64,000 nt of DNA from Isoetes taiwanensis (lineage: Eukaryota > Streptophyta > Lycopodiopsida > Isoetales > Isoetaceae). Shown here in pieces: positions 45,710 through 57,239 of the stretch (positions are counted from its first letter, which is position 1; every line of letters starts with the position of its first letter). The notes under the pieces are model-generated. The model made no database searches and was not told the DNA's origin. It was given only the letters and a program-made list of their open reading frames with translations. The stretch covers positions 12,668,123-12,732,122 of the forward strand of contig JAJEKV010000044.1 of the NCBI GenBank assembly GCA_021234155.1, in the 5' to 3' direction. The translations under genes and the position numbers were made by a program.

Positions 45710-46160
45710 CGAAATAATACAACCTACATTGAAACTTAAATCCCTTTGCCATAAATGTTTTCTCCCCGAGGTATCTTACCTCATGTCCACATCATGGCGT
45801 TTATTTTGTGCCTTCATTGAAGAACTAAGACTCGCCAAAACCTTCCAAGAAGGGAACAATGACAAATACAATAGCCCAAATTTACTTTTGCCGATCATCC
45901 CTATGATTGTGGCAATCTTTGCAAAGAGAAGAGAGAAGGAAATGAGTCCTCATTATAGTTCCCGGCCCCTCAGATCCTAACTTAACATCCCAACTCTCGG
46001 ACCAAAGACATCCTTACTGGCCGCTTTGAAGACATGTTTTCACTTCTCCAATGTGAGCCGCATCAAAGGGACCTCCAGATCCTGCACCTACAACTAAAGC
46101 ATTCACCATAGCTGCGGTAATGCTTTAGTTGCGGCACGTCCAAAACCCTTTCTTTTTTTG
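45710..46160. other. unassigned sequence
   Basis: An 83-codon frame at 45729-45980 is not recognisable. Nothing else seen apart from a poly-T run near 46151-46170. Confidence 0.35.
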
Positions 46161-46174
46161 TTTTTTTTTTTACC

Positions 46175-46340
46175 TAAAAAAAGCGTTTAACATGGCATCA
46201 TCTGCACCGTTGGGTAGATCAATCCGGACCGTTCAAATTAGGGCCTTTTTTGAGCTAAAAAGGGCTTTTAACGTGGCATCATCTGCACCGTTGGCTTGAT
46301 CAAATCAAGGCCGTCCAAATTAGGGCTGGGTCCAACACTT
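46175..46340. repeat. ~85-bp imperfect tandem duplication
   Basis: Both units carry GCGTTTAACATGGCATCATC or GCTTTTAACGTGGCATCATC, TGCACCGTTGG, TGATCAA or TAGATCAA, CCGTCCAAATTAGGGC or CCGTTCAAATTAGGGC. It is followed by ACATTATAATATAAGATT, a phrase like those at about 15763 and 38229 (TATAATATAGGATT, TTATTATATAGGATT), which may be ends of one repeat family. Confidence 0.6.
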
Positions 46341-46344
46341 ACAC

Positions 46345-47550
46345 AATAACATTATAATATAAGATTGCTCTAGAAGGTCTGATTTTTATGACCATAATTG
46401 ATATTGCTTATTCCTGTAAACAGCGTAATACAGAAACACTACCCTGCTAAGCAGAATCTTACTTATTAAATTTTAGGGTGCTTCTCTGATGCTCAACATG
46501 TATCTCAATAGAAAGCTTAACATCTTTTGTCATATCCTTTTGACCCTGATCATACATTTTTTGAAAAATATTAATGTGAAAACCAACTTTTAGTTGCCAT
46601 TCTAACTCCAATTGTTAAAGCTCCAGAGCTTGGAGTTGGCAGTAGACTTTATGTTTGAGAAGCAATGCAGTTAAAGAAGTGAAGATCGTCTACCTAGAAT
46701 CAATGATACCACTGATTCAAATTTGCAAGTTTCCAGGTATTTGACTAGCTTTTTCTTTCCAGAGAGTTGATTACTGTTGATTTTGTGCTGGTGAATCTGT
46801 AGCAGTTTAAATAGCACATATGACTTGATTTTGCACATGAAAGTCACTCTAATTCATGGGTTTTGCCTTGCAATTGGCTTCTGCATAAGTAAACGTGCAC
46901 CAGGTAATTGCAAATCTATTCTTTATCTTCATTAGGACTCCCCACCGGCAAGTCTTTAAATTCGGCTCTTGCAATCCATATCTATTTGTCTAACTTTCAA
47001 GTCCAAATTATTCTTGAGATTTACCTTCTGATATGTGCATTAGTCTTTGTATTTGTCTTGATGCTTGGTTTTTAACAACCTCATAACGCCATGTGACGAG
47101 GGGCTTGAGTATGGGGGACACTTTTCATAGACAAACAATCCTACATGTACATGTTTAGAATTCCTTATTCGGCATTAGAGGCCTGCGTAAGTAGGGCACG
47201 TTTCTTATTTCTCTTCTCATAGTTTATGTACATTGGATCAGATAAAGAGGCAAAGAAATATGCCCTACATTACAATGAGTTTTGCCTGTCCACAAAGATA
47301 AATCAAGTTTTTGCTTATGTCTCAATGAACATTGACATGCATTCCAATATGACTTGACACATTTAAATTGTCTTTATTCCTGTTTGACTGTAATATGACA
47401 AAACACGTTCTGCAGAAAGAATTACTGGAATGAGTATGTAGCAACGAGGTCTGCATATGCCATCAATGGATAACATCGTCTCTTCTTTATTGCATGTCTA
47501 TCAGGTAACATGATTTTCTATTCCATTTGTAAGCATGGTTGATGCATGGA
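46345..47550. other. unassigned AT-rich sequence
   Basis: No gene or repeat recognised. Confidence 0.4.
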
Positions 47551-47553
47551 ATT

Positions 47554-47810
47554 GCGGGCAAAAGTATGCCGGTGGGTATCAAAAGCGGTCAGGACACATC
47601 TTGCCGACAAAGACTCATATAGCACCCCATATGGTAGCTTGTTTAAGGTGTTACTGGTACTAGCACACGGTAATTAGGTAATCAATAGAAATATGTAACA
47701 ACTCCAATTAATAACAAGTGGAATACTATGATAGAATAGTACATCCAAGGTGCTGATCTAAGTGCTGGGGCCGCGTTTTTTTGATACCCACTAGCATACT
47801 TTTGCCCTGC
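47554..47810. mobile_element. 257-bp MITE with ~30-bp TIRs
   Basis: Left end GGGCAAAAGTATGCCGGTGG then GTATCAAAA (47556-47584) is matched by the reverse complement of the right end (TTTTGATACCCACTAGCATA then CTTTTGCCCT, 47780-47808) with two mismatches. No coding. The target duplication is not certain (TGCA-like bases are present on both sides). Confidence 0.7.
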
Positions 47811-48647
47811 ACTTTGCATATCTGCAATTTCCAGAACTGATATATTCAAGGTTCGTGTTTTCTTGGTTTTTTTATTCAACACATAGATGATGCTCAAGTG
47901 ATTGAATGTGACCAATGGATCTAGATATAAAGAGTAATTTATTATTACATTATTAATGAATGTAGATGCAACAGTCCTCTATATTGCTATGGCATATTCA
48001 GGGCATTTCTTCAAGCCCAAGTGCATTACCCAGCTTGATAGTGCATTTACATATGATCCCTCTCAACCCAATTGGAATCAACAAAGTTTAAAATGAAACG
48101 CAATAATTTGCTCAAAACGCACTTCAAAAGGAATCTTTGAAAGATTCCCTAAAATCCCCCCAAAAAGGTCCCTTTTCATGGTATATTTGTGACAAGTGTG
48201 ACAATTTGAAAATTTTAGGCATCATTTTTGAGGGGGGGTGCGAACTTAGCTTCCATTCAAAATTGTTTGACATCCCTTTTTGGCCCCCCTAGTTTGGTTT
48301 GAGAAATAGTAATATTTTCAAAAACTAAACAAAATAGACATTGAAAAAAACAGCAAGCACACTAAAGTGCCAAAAAGGTATTTTATTCAAAGTTTTCAAA
48401 ATCAAGACAAAACTATGAACAAAAGCGTAAAAATGCAACACATTTTGACATTGCCTCATTGAAGCAAACATTTTCACATGAAAGTATGCCTCATTGAACA
48501 AACTTACACTTTGGAAGCAAGTTGGAGTCGAAGACGCCGCTCTTCGTCTTATATACTTGCTCTTATTTGCTCATCCGTCTTGCTATAGACTTATGTATAC
48601 CGCGAGGACAATGTGTGGACATAACGTCTTCAAAATAAATTCTGGGT

Positions 48648-48922
48648 GGTATAAATTTATACCACAATAGGTAGTGGCCGCGGATATAACATGCCGGAGA
48701 GTTCGCGATGGTATAAATTTATACATAAAATGGATTTCGGCGGTATAAATTTATACCAAGAAGAGGACTCGAGGGTATAAATTTATACCCATGAGAGCTC
48801 TCGATTCATCATGAGAGCTCCCATGGTATAAATTTATACCGTGAGAGCTCCCTCATTATACTGCGAGAGCTCTCTCGGTATAAATTTATCTGCATGACAG
48901 TCTCTCGGTATAAATTTATACC
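48648..48922. repeat. array of GGTATAAATTTATACC palindromes
   Basis: The 16-nt perfect palindrome, whole or slightly shortened, lies at 48648, 48710, 48742, 48774, 48825, 48877 and 48907, with weaker copies at about 49031, 49057 and 49766. Between them are a perfect GAGAGCTCTC palindrome (48793, 48865) and GTGAGAGCTCC variants. Spacing is 30-62 bp. The palindrome is kept while spacers vary. Confidence 0.85.
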
Positions 48923-49079
48923 GTGAGATAACCTTTAGGACAATCAATTTATACACATATATGTGTATATATATAATAAATATATATACATACTTACATA
49001 TATATATCCAGAAGAAAAGAGAACTCTTGCGGTATAAATCTATACCTGAGAAACAGTATAAATTTATAATTGAATTGCA

Positions 49080-49125
49080 TATATATATATATAAAACGTT
49101 TATATATATATATATATATATATAT
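49080..49125. repeat. (TA)n microsatellite
   Basis: Two runs of alternating TA separated by AAAACGTT, the longer about 24 nt. Confidence 0.9.
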
Positions 49126-50353
49126 TGATCCGGAGGTAAAGTATATATCGTGTAAAATCTTTTTGGGGTCTTTCTTACTTTCGCCAAAGGGTTTGGCATT
49201 TGAAAACTACTAAAGTAACACACATAAGGGATAATTTTACACACTTTTCTTAGTTTTTAGTCTAAAAAGTTCTAAAACGGTTCTAAAATTTCTGAGCTTG
49301 TAATGTAATGTTAGAGCATAAAGTAGTCGAATCATGTTGTTATTTCTACTTTTTTTTTTTCTCTACATACATGCGAACTTCACTTTGAGGCTGACTAAAA
49401 AATTGCTACTAAAGGCAAAGAACTCCAAAATATTATGGTGACACGTGTGTTTGACTAGAAGGAAACCACGTGGTTTATCCAGGGAGCGAGGATTAGCAAC
49501 CCTCGAAGTTTACCTATTTATTTACAAAATATTTAGGAAAGGGTAAAGGCGATTAATACTTCTTTGCCAGAGAAATGTGCATGGTGCCCACCGGCCACTG
49601 AGATGACGTAATTGTGAAGAATATGCTCAACGTTGCTAAGGAGATTGACTATCTCCCCGAGCATCACCATGTTAATAGATTGGTATGTGCGTTCAAAATA
49701 CATCTCAGAATAAAAAAGGAGGGCATGTAATCACATGGCTTCATTACTTCAACTTTTGTATCCTCGGTATAAATTTATCTTGCATCATCAACTAAAACTT
49801 CACTTAACTACAAAATATCGTGGATGTATAGGTAATTGTAATACTATGTGATGCAAAAACAATGGTTTGTCATTCAAGAAGTTTGTTCAACAGCTGCCTC
49901 CCAATGTGTTTTAAGGTCCATTAGGATGTTCATTAAAATGGTTGTGAAATAACAAATTTCCTGTCTTCTAAAACAACTAATATAAAAATTTTCAGGGACA
50001 AGGTACAAAAGCATCTAATTTCTTCATACGAATTTGCCCCATAGTAAATCTTTGAATTTCATTGTAGTTCTTTCCCCCTTTACAATGGGATTTTTTGTGT
50101 GTGTGTGTTTTTCCTTAATACTAAGTCTTCTTAAAATGTCTGTTTTCACGAGCAATTTTATAAATCTTTGGACTAAAGGTAATAAAAAGGCCCATTTTAG
50201 AGGGATTTCCGAATTTTATAAATTTTCAGAAGGAATCTTTCAAACGCACTTCTTAAATAAGTGCGTTTCATTTTAAACCTTGTTAATCTAGCTCCTTGAC
50301 TTTCAAAGAGCCTCTAGAGTCTATGTTAACTCAAGTTCTTTGTTGTCTGCAGA

Positions 50354-50424
50354 AATGTCCTCCTGCATAAGGAGTTGTTTGATGAAAAGCATGTTCTATG
50401 AGAAAGATGAGCCCATGCAAAGAG
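50354..50424 (+). other. exon-like 71-nt block
   Basis: Lies between TTGTTGTCTGCAG and GTAATATT and is open in one frame (MSSCIRSCLMKSMFYEKDEP). No family recognised. Confidence 0.15.
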
Positions 50425-50429
50425 GTAAT

Positions 50430-52170
50430 ATTTTACACAATATATATTCTTGATTGAAATCTTTTTAAGGCTTTCTACTTGGTCGTTGGTTGTTCTTGAG
50501 CTGTTGCTACAATACTTTAAGTACTCTGTTGTATCATTTTATCCATTATTATTTCCCTTTGCTTCTTTTGAAATCATTTCATGTCAGACTTTGCCTCTGG
50601 AAGATAGGGCTAATCACCCTTAACCGTATGCTACAACCATTTAAGCTATTACATGCTCTAGATGAGGTGTATTCAAGATGTTATTTGTGCCAGTCCCTTT
50701 GTAGTATTCTTTTTTAAACTGCTGCTGTTTTCTTACAGGAACATGCATTCATATCCATGGCACATGCTCCAACATCTGAAAGCCACTTTTCTAAATTGCA
50801 ATAAGTCAAGTATGTATTTCTTAAGCTCCAGGTATATGTATTATCTCGAAGTCGTTATTTGATAATCGACTTCATAGATTCAGATTTCAAGAGCTTGACA
50901 ACAATAAGCTCTACCTCTTTTTGATCATCTCAAAAGCGCCGTGCGGAGCAATATAGTAGAACTGGCTTTTGTGGCTCTTTTATGTAATTCAATTCCTAGT
51001 GAAAATTTACCTGCATTCGTTTTGCTGGAAAATGAGGAACACATTGCCAACTCACCATCAGAATGCAAAGATTGTCCTTCCACTGGTTAGGCAGGCTTTG
51101 GCTATGTGCTGTTGAATTGGAATTGTCCACGCTGCATAGATCTTTATGGGTATGTTAATATCAGTTCATTGCCATCCCCATTATAAGATTGGCAACCAAA
51201 CATTTTTTGTTTCCAAGATGGATATAGCCCCCGCAAGGTTGAATGCTATGCTTTTTGTTCCACGGTTTATCCGAAAGTTACGAAATAGAAAAAAAAAAAA
51301 AGAAGAGAAAAAAGATGCCAAAGGTTGAAAAGTAAGGCAATAATTCCTTTATACTGAAGAAATTTAGAAAAAGGTTAACAATTAGGGTTTTAGGTATCTC
51401 TATATAACGAGGTGGCATTGCACTTTTCTCATTGAGGGATGGATGTGGCCGATGTGTAAGGAGATGGTTGTTCATTGCACTAATCAAAGTCCATGCATGG
51501 ATAGGTATGTACATGTGCTACTGTTGTGCATCTATTTATGTTGGCATATGTAAACATATATGTTATTTTGTTATGTTGTATAGGGCTTTACATGATGTGG
51601 AAAAAGTAGATAAACAATTGTATGCTCTTCTTGTTATCTTTAGGTCTTTTCCATGTTCTATTGCGGGGGACATGATGCCACAATATTCTTCTTATTTTCA
51701 TGATTTCAATCACATTATTTGTACTTTTCAAAGGGCTGGTCGGGCGTAAATAGAAGGTGTATTGCCATCATCCACAGGTGCAAGATCCGGTGATAGTATC
51801 GGTCTGTTGTATCTTCTTCCTCAAGGAGTCGGGCTTGGCAAGTCACTCATGAATAGGGCGAGGCATATTATATTATAATCAGTAGCTATCACGCATCACG
51901 CATGGAAATGCCGGATTAGAAGGTCTATTCTCAGAATTCTATTATCTCATTTATGGTGATTACTTACAATTCTATCATTTCTCTCAGACAAATTTTATTT
52001 TGAGTATTTGCAATATCTTTTCCTACTACCTCCATATGGTTCTCGCTTTGCATATTCTATCCGACCTAAATTTGGACAATGAGACTAGTGATGGTAGAAA
52101 CATGTCCTTTATTTCTAGTAAGGTCATTGCAATTACTTAAATTGTCTATATCTACACCCCTACACCATCC
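50430..52170. other. unassigned AT-rich sequence
   Basis: Short frames only. An A-rich run lies at 51289-51313. No gene recognised. Confidence 0.35.
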
Positions 52171-52174
52171 TAAA

Positions 52175-52770
52175 GGCCCCGAAGGGGCCAAAAATTTTTT
52201 TAGTTAACACAAACTATTACCACACAACTAACATTATTAACACAAATCATTGTATTTGACACATTTAAATTAAAATCCCCCTTAAACCCCCTTTGGTTTG
52301 GGTGCATATTCACAAAATGCATTCAGAGCCTCAAAATTACAATACATGTAATGGAAATTAACATTAAGTACATTATCTTCAACCTTATAGTATTTTGCAA
52401 ATCTTAACATACAAGATGCAAAAACTTGTACATGCATACCCCACAAACCAGGATCTTTTATGTAACGGTCCGGATCTTGGAATAAAGGGCAAATATGCAT
52501 GTACAAGTTTTTGTATATCAGATATTAAGGTTTACAAAATACTATAAGGTTTGAGAGAATGTACTTAATAGTGTTAATTTTGTACATGTATTGTAAATAT
52601 ATTTTGGGGCTTCGCCGCCTCTAATGAACCCCCGGTGAATATGCACCCAAACCAAAGGGGGGTTTAAGGGGATTTTAATTAAAATGTGTTAAATGCAATG
52701 GTTTATGTTAATAATGTTAATGGTAGTTGTGTGTTGGATTATATTAAAAATTTTGGGCTCTTCGGGCCCT
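52175..52770. mobile_element. foldback/MITE element, copy 2 (long arms)
   Basis: Arms of about 140 bp pair as inverted repeats: from GGCCCCGAAGGGGCC (itself a hairpin) through CACACAACTAACATTATTAA and CCCCTTAAACCCC to GGTTTGGGTGCATATTCAC at the left, mirrored from GTGAATATGCACCCAAACC to GGGCTCTTCGGGCCC at the right. The inner part (CTTGTACATGCATACCCCAC ... ATGCATGTACAAG) also folds. Shares inner arms and centre with 24277-24690. No coding. Confidence 0.85.
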
Positions 52771-52774
52771 AATT

Positions 52775-53395
52775 AACGTAAACATAGGTAAATGTTATGG
52801 GCCTAAATATTAATTACTAAAACACAATAACATCAACACAAACAAATTATTCCCAAATCAAACAACTATGAGTAACGCTTTTGTAATCTCAACAATAGGG
52901 TACAATCCAGAACCTAAAACAACTCTAAGTGAACTCCCAAACAGATGAAGCTATTCAAATTAGATAGTAATATGCAAAAAGTGGAAGAATTGATGTTGCC
53001 TTATGCACGCCAAGATCGGGCAAATGGTTTGTGTCTACCGAGTTCCAGATAATTGTTTTTGCACTTCTAATAAGTGTGTACTTGACAAACAAAGTGTTTC
53101 ACCGCTTGAGCAATGGCAACCCACAAAGATCAATAAATCATGACTTCTATTTCCTATAAAATGCATTCAATAAGTCTACATGCCATTATGCTAAAATCCA
53201 ACCAAATACCGGTTTATAACATTCATACAAGTTGAAAGCTATTTCCTTTACCACCATTGAACCGACCCAAAGAAACATTTTAACAATTTAAAACCTCGAT
53301 CATTATAAAAATAGAATACCGATCACAAAGTGTTCCAACTAAAGGCGCCTTTGCATTGCAAAACCATCCTAACCTCATTACAACCTCATTGATCC
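52775..53395. other. unassigned sequence
   Basis: The first ~70 bp (GGGCCTAAATATTAATTACT, then ACACAATAACATCAACACAA) again resembles the foldback arm, perhaps a remnant of a neighbouring copy. The rest shows nothing recognisable. Confidence 0.35.
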
Positions 53396-53399
53396 TTAG

Positions 53400-54111
53400 C
53401 CTTAGCTTGATAAGGGTCCTTCACAAGTGCCATTAAAATAAATCACTGTGCACTTACCATCCCGGATCCGGCTAGTTTCGTGATAGTAGGTCCTCTTGAC
53501 CCTGATTGGTCCGGGCTTTGTAAAGCCAATGCGTAACATATAGTTGTTTATGGTTTTAACATCGACATGGTTTTCAAGGGGGGAGATTGCCACTTTCCGA
53601 CCAAGGATCTCAACTTGTCAAGAGGTGAAATCCATACCCCGCATAAAAATAGAAGACTTCAAGCTCTCATCCATCGACAAAGGTGAAGGTGACATTATGG
53701 ACGCCTAATGATGAGTTACCCGTGCACTTACCATCCCGGATCCGCTAGTTTCTCGATAGTAGGTCCTCTTGACCCGATTGGTCCTCTTTGTAAAGCCAAT
53801 GCAGAACATATAGTTGTCAGTAGTTTTAACATCGACATGGTTTTCAATCAAAGATTGCCACTTTTCGACCAAGGATCTCAACTTGTCAAGAGTGAAATCC
53901 ATACCCCGCATAAAAATAGAAGACTTCAAGCTCTCATCCATTGACAAAGCAGGAAGGTGACATTATGGACATTTAATGATGAGTTACCCAAATTGGTCGT
54001 GACATTCTTTCCCTTAACATCCTCGTACCTTTAGCTTATCAGAAGCCCCGGTCCCTCGCCTTGTTGGAGGTCAGCCAAGGAACACTCAAAAAACTCGCCT
54101 TTTAAGGGCAT
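53400..54111 (-). pseudogene. ribosomal protein eS1 (RPS3a) relic with duplicated exon
   Basis: eS1 is a small-subunit ribosomal protein. From 54111 on the minus strand: acceptor GCATCCAG, then PLKGEFFECSLADLQQ and, after decayed bases, EDVKGKNVTTNLG, as in eS1 (LKGRVFEVSLADLQ, EDVQGKNVLTNF). GGGTAACTC at 53987 is a donor; the intron ends in GCGG, lacking AG. The next exon reads [51 protein letters not shown] before a GTAAGT donor (eS1: [36 protein letters not shown]). A second, more decayed copy of intron end plus exon follows about 274 bp downstream (53440-53650: NHVDVKTINNYMLRIGFTKP). Introns show it is not a processed copy. Function lost. Confidence 0.75.
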
Positions 54112-54114
54112 CTG

Positions 54115-57030
54115 GATGCAACTGCATCATCATATAAATCGATCTATGTTGGTAGCGCATTTAACTATTAAAAAAAGAGATACACCATGAAACCAAAACA
54201 TACCTTTGTTCCCCCGCGTTTTGGTAACAAGGCTCTTTCCAACCCATCTCCGATTAAAAGTTGAAGGGGCTTATTTCATGGTGAAACTATACACTCAACT
54301 CCGTTTTCCTTCATCAAACTCAAGAAGCACATGGACCAAAAATTAGAGCATTGAAGGATTCGCCTGGACTATGGAAGCCTTCTAATGAAGAAGAAACTAT
54401 CCCGCTTGTAGAGGACGATGATGAGAGTGCGGGGCCCTTGCCCGTTCATTGATGAACCCTTTAGAAATTGATGAACACCTTGATTCGCCACGAGCGTAAA
54501 GAGGTCCGGATCTCTTTTGGCCTCGTGGAAAGCATTTGCAACCCCCGAGTTTGAGTGGCGAGCTTTAAGGTGATTGATCGAGAATCTGTAATATCTAGGT
54601 TACACCATCATCGTTGTATCGCTGCATCTAACCCCAAAACAAATAGAAGATTTGATTGATTGATGCGGCCGCTTCTTCTTCGTTGATAGCAACAGAAAAC
54701 CCTAACCTCATGGTCCTCGATCCTTGCATGTAAATATCTAGCATAATAACCCTAAAATATCAAAATATTGCATGTTCAAGGGGTTAACCATTGAAAAATG
54801 TGATGAAAATTTATTAGAGTGTATGCGCACTCTAGATATACGCATTAGTATGTCTCATGAAATACGACAAACAATCATATGAAAACCATAGGGAAAAAGG
54901 TACAAAAATACAAGGGAAACCCCCTGTTATTATGCTACATATTATAGTGAAGCACGTAGTGCAAATGATAGCAGAAATGAGGGGCAAATGATAGCATGTG
55001 TAATTCTTGGTTTTTTTAGAGATTTATCTTGGGTTTTCTTGCACCATTTTGACATGTTTCATTTTGCAAAATCATTTAGCAACAGATGCAACATGCATAT
55101 CATGGTTGTAATGCATCTGTATGAGACTTGAACTACTTATTTACAGTTAACTGTTTAGATTGTATGCTTGGAGATGAAGATATTATAACTTCCAAACATG
55201 GATTCTTTTTGTGTTAAATGTTTTAGAGGTAATGATTTGCGATATTCTTTGGTCTATGTTTGACTTGATTTAATGCGCATTGCTGGTCCAGAGAGATTTG
55301 ATATGTCTCGCCTCTCTCTTTTAATGAGTGCAACTAAAGGTTACCCATGCCAACATTTCTTATGAGCGTAATATGTAGAAAATGCTTGTTGTAAGGATGA
55401 ATCCATCAAATACGATTTTGTCCCGGTCCAATTGGTTGAGACTAGGCCCGTAATTTAAGAGGAGACAAGGTTATAGAGTGCATTGATGAAAGTCGAGGCT
55501 TTTGAAAAAGATTTCATATCCAGAGCAGTAGGTTTCCTGTTATAGAAAGAGTAATAAAGTATGTGATATGAAGGTGATAATATTGCTTAGCATCCATAGA
55601 GTGAGTGCCAGATTTGCATTAAGCGCATGTGGACGACGCCGATTATTTGATGATGAGTAGGAGTCACATGCATGATTTGTAGCATGTCTATCTTTTCTTC
55701 TATTTTGTATGGAACATTTGTTTGACTTTTGTGAAACTTCTTCCTTATTTCGGGGCGTAAAATGGTGTTGTTAATAGCGCTTAAAACGCACCTTATGCAA
55801 CAGATCCTACATGCCGGAGAGCCATGGTGAGTTTATCATTGTTGGTTTATTCTTATTTGGACTATTGTTGTTTTATGCTTGGTTGAGGCCAGTACACAAG
55901 GCCCCCAAAATTGAACCAATACGATTTTTTTTTAATGGTTTATTGTAAATCAGTACATGTTAGTGGGTTCAAAAGTTTACAAACCATGTCTAGTTATCCA
56001 ATATGGTTCATCAATATATTTTTCTAAGGTGATAATCCACCATTGTTTTGTGACATGGTATTGAAACATGGCAATGTTAATTGGTCTTTATAACTACTTA
56101 AATTATATGATACATACTATCGTTTAGTATGTCAAGTTTGGTAGACCGGTATTTGATCACAACTATCTTCTTTAGTATATTGACACGGTAATTTTAAGTG
56201 CATAATTATCATGATGCTTTACATTGGTTATTTATCATGATGCTTTACAGTGATTAATCACCAATACACAATGTGATAAATGTACTTGATTTAAATATAC
56301 TAATATGAGTTTTTTTACCCTATTTTCTTCCATGGTACTGAAACGTAATCATTTCAGCTTAGTTTTCAAAGAATTTAAAATGTATAATATGAACTAATAC
56401 TTAGTATATAAAGTTTAATCGAATGGTTTTTATAGCATCTATCCTCTCTAGTAAATTGACTTGGTAAATTATTCAGATATTTTGTAGCATTTAATGGTCA
56501 AAATATAACGGGCAAATTGACATGGTTTAACTTTGTTGGTATGATTTTTTCTATGATCTCAAATAGTTGATCGATACGATTTTGAAGCGGCATATTTATA
56601 CCTAGTTTCTACTATATGGTATCTAATAGGGCTTGTGTGAAATTTATTTATATGATATTGCAAAGATGGTATTTAACCTTAATATATTAGCACAATAAAC
56701 TTAAATGCTTTTGAAACATTGTTTGATTAAAAAATATGAGGTTGTATCTAATGATTATTGATCGGAAAGTTTCACTATTATTATATAAGACAATCTTACT
56801 TTGACATTGTTCTTAAATACGAGAGAGACAAAACGCGTTTGGAACACAAGGTCTAAAGCACAATGCTCAAACTGGATGCTTTTATTTAAAAATACCGATA
56901 TAATGTAACTCAACTTAATTATGTAACATTTAAACTGGATCTAGTCAAGAGCCCTCTGCCTTCATAGCTCCATAGTTGAGAATAAGGACTTGTTGTCACG
57001 TTGCCGATGATGCCGCAAGAGCTCCCTTGC
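54115..57030. other. unassigned AT-rich sequence
   Basis: No gene recognised. 54.1-54.6 kb is less AT-rich and could hold more eS1-gene relics but gave no match. A doubled TTATCATGATGCTTTACA (about 56206 and 56232) is the only clear repeat. Confidence 0.4.
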
Positions 57031-57239
57031 TCTCCTTTGTCAAATCTTGAATAAACCGGTCATGTGCTTTTCTCGAGACATGGAATGCAACATAACTAAA
57101 TATTCCCCGATATTCCTTTGCCCAATGAATTTGTATAATGGGCTACACAAACCATATCTAACCAACCAAGCCATCGGAGGAAAGTTGACGCCAAGACTTC
57201 GCAGCGTTGGGCCTATGCTTGGGATCATACAAGGGATTT

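Larger units (their letters stand above)
48080..50284. mobile_element. 2.2-kb non-autonomous TIR element with palindrome array
   Basis: Inverted ends: AACAAAGTTTAAAATGAAAC then GCA at the left, and AACAAGGTTTAAAATGAAAC then GCA as the reverse complement of the right end. A subterminal CAAAACGCACTTC / AAACGCACTTC block and GAATCTTTGAAAGATTCC or GGAATCTTTCAAA also recur in both ends. The 4-bp AATC lies directly outside both ends (48076-48079 and 50285-50288), a candidate target duplication. Inside are the TATAAATTTATA palindrome array, (TA)n runs and AT-rich sequence. No transposase was seen. The superfamily is not clear: the 4-bp duplication and ends fit none of the common plant types well. 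Confidence 0.7.

Noticed and set aside
48834-49244. 136-codon minus-strand frame
   Set aside because: Tyr/Ile runs come from the (TA)n and TATAAATTTATA repeats.
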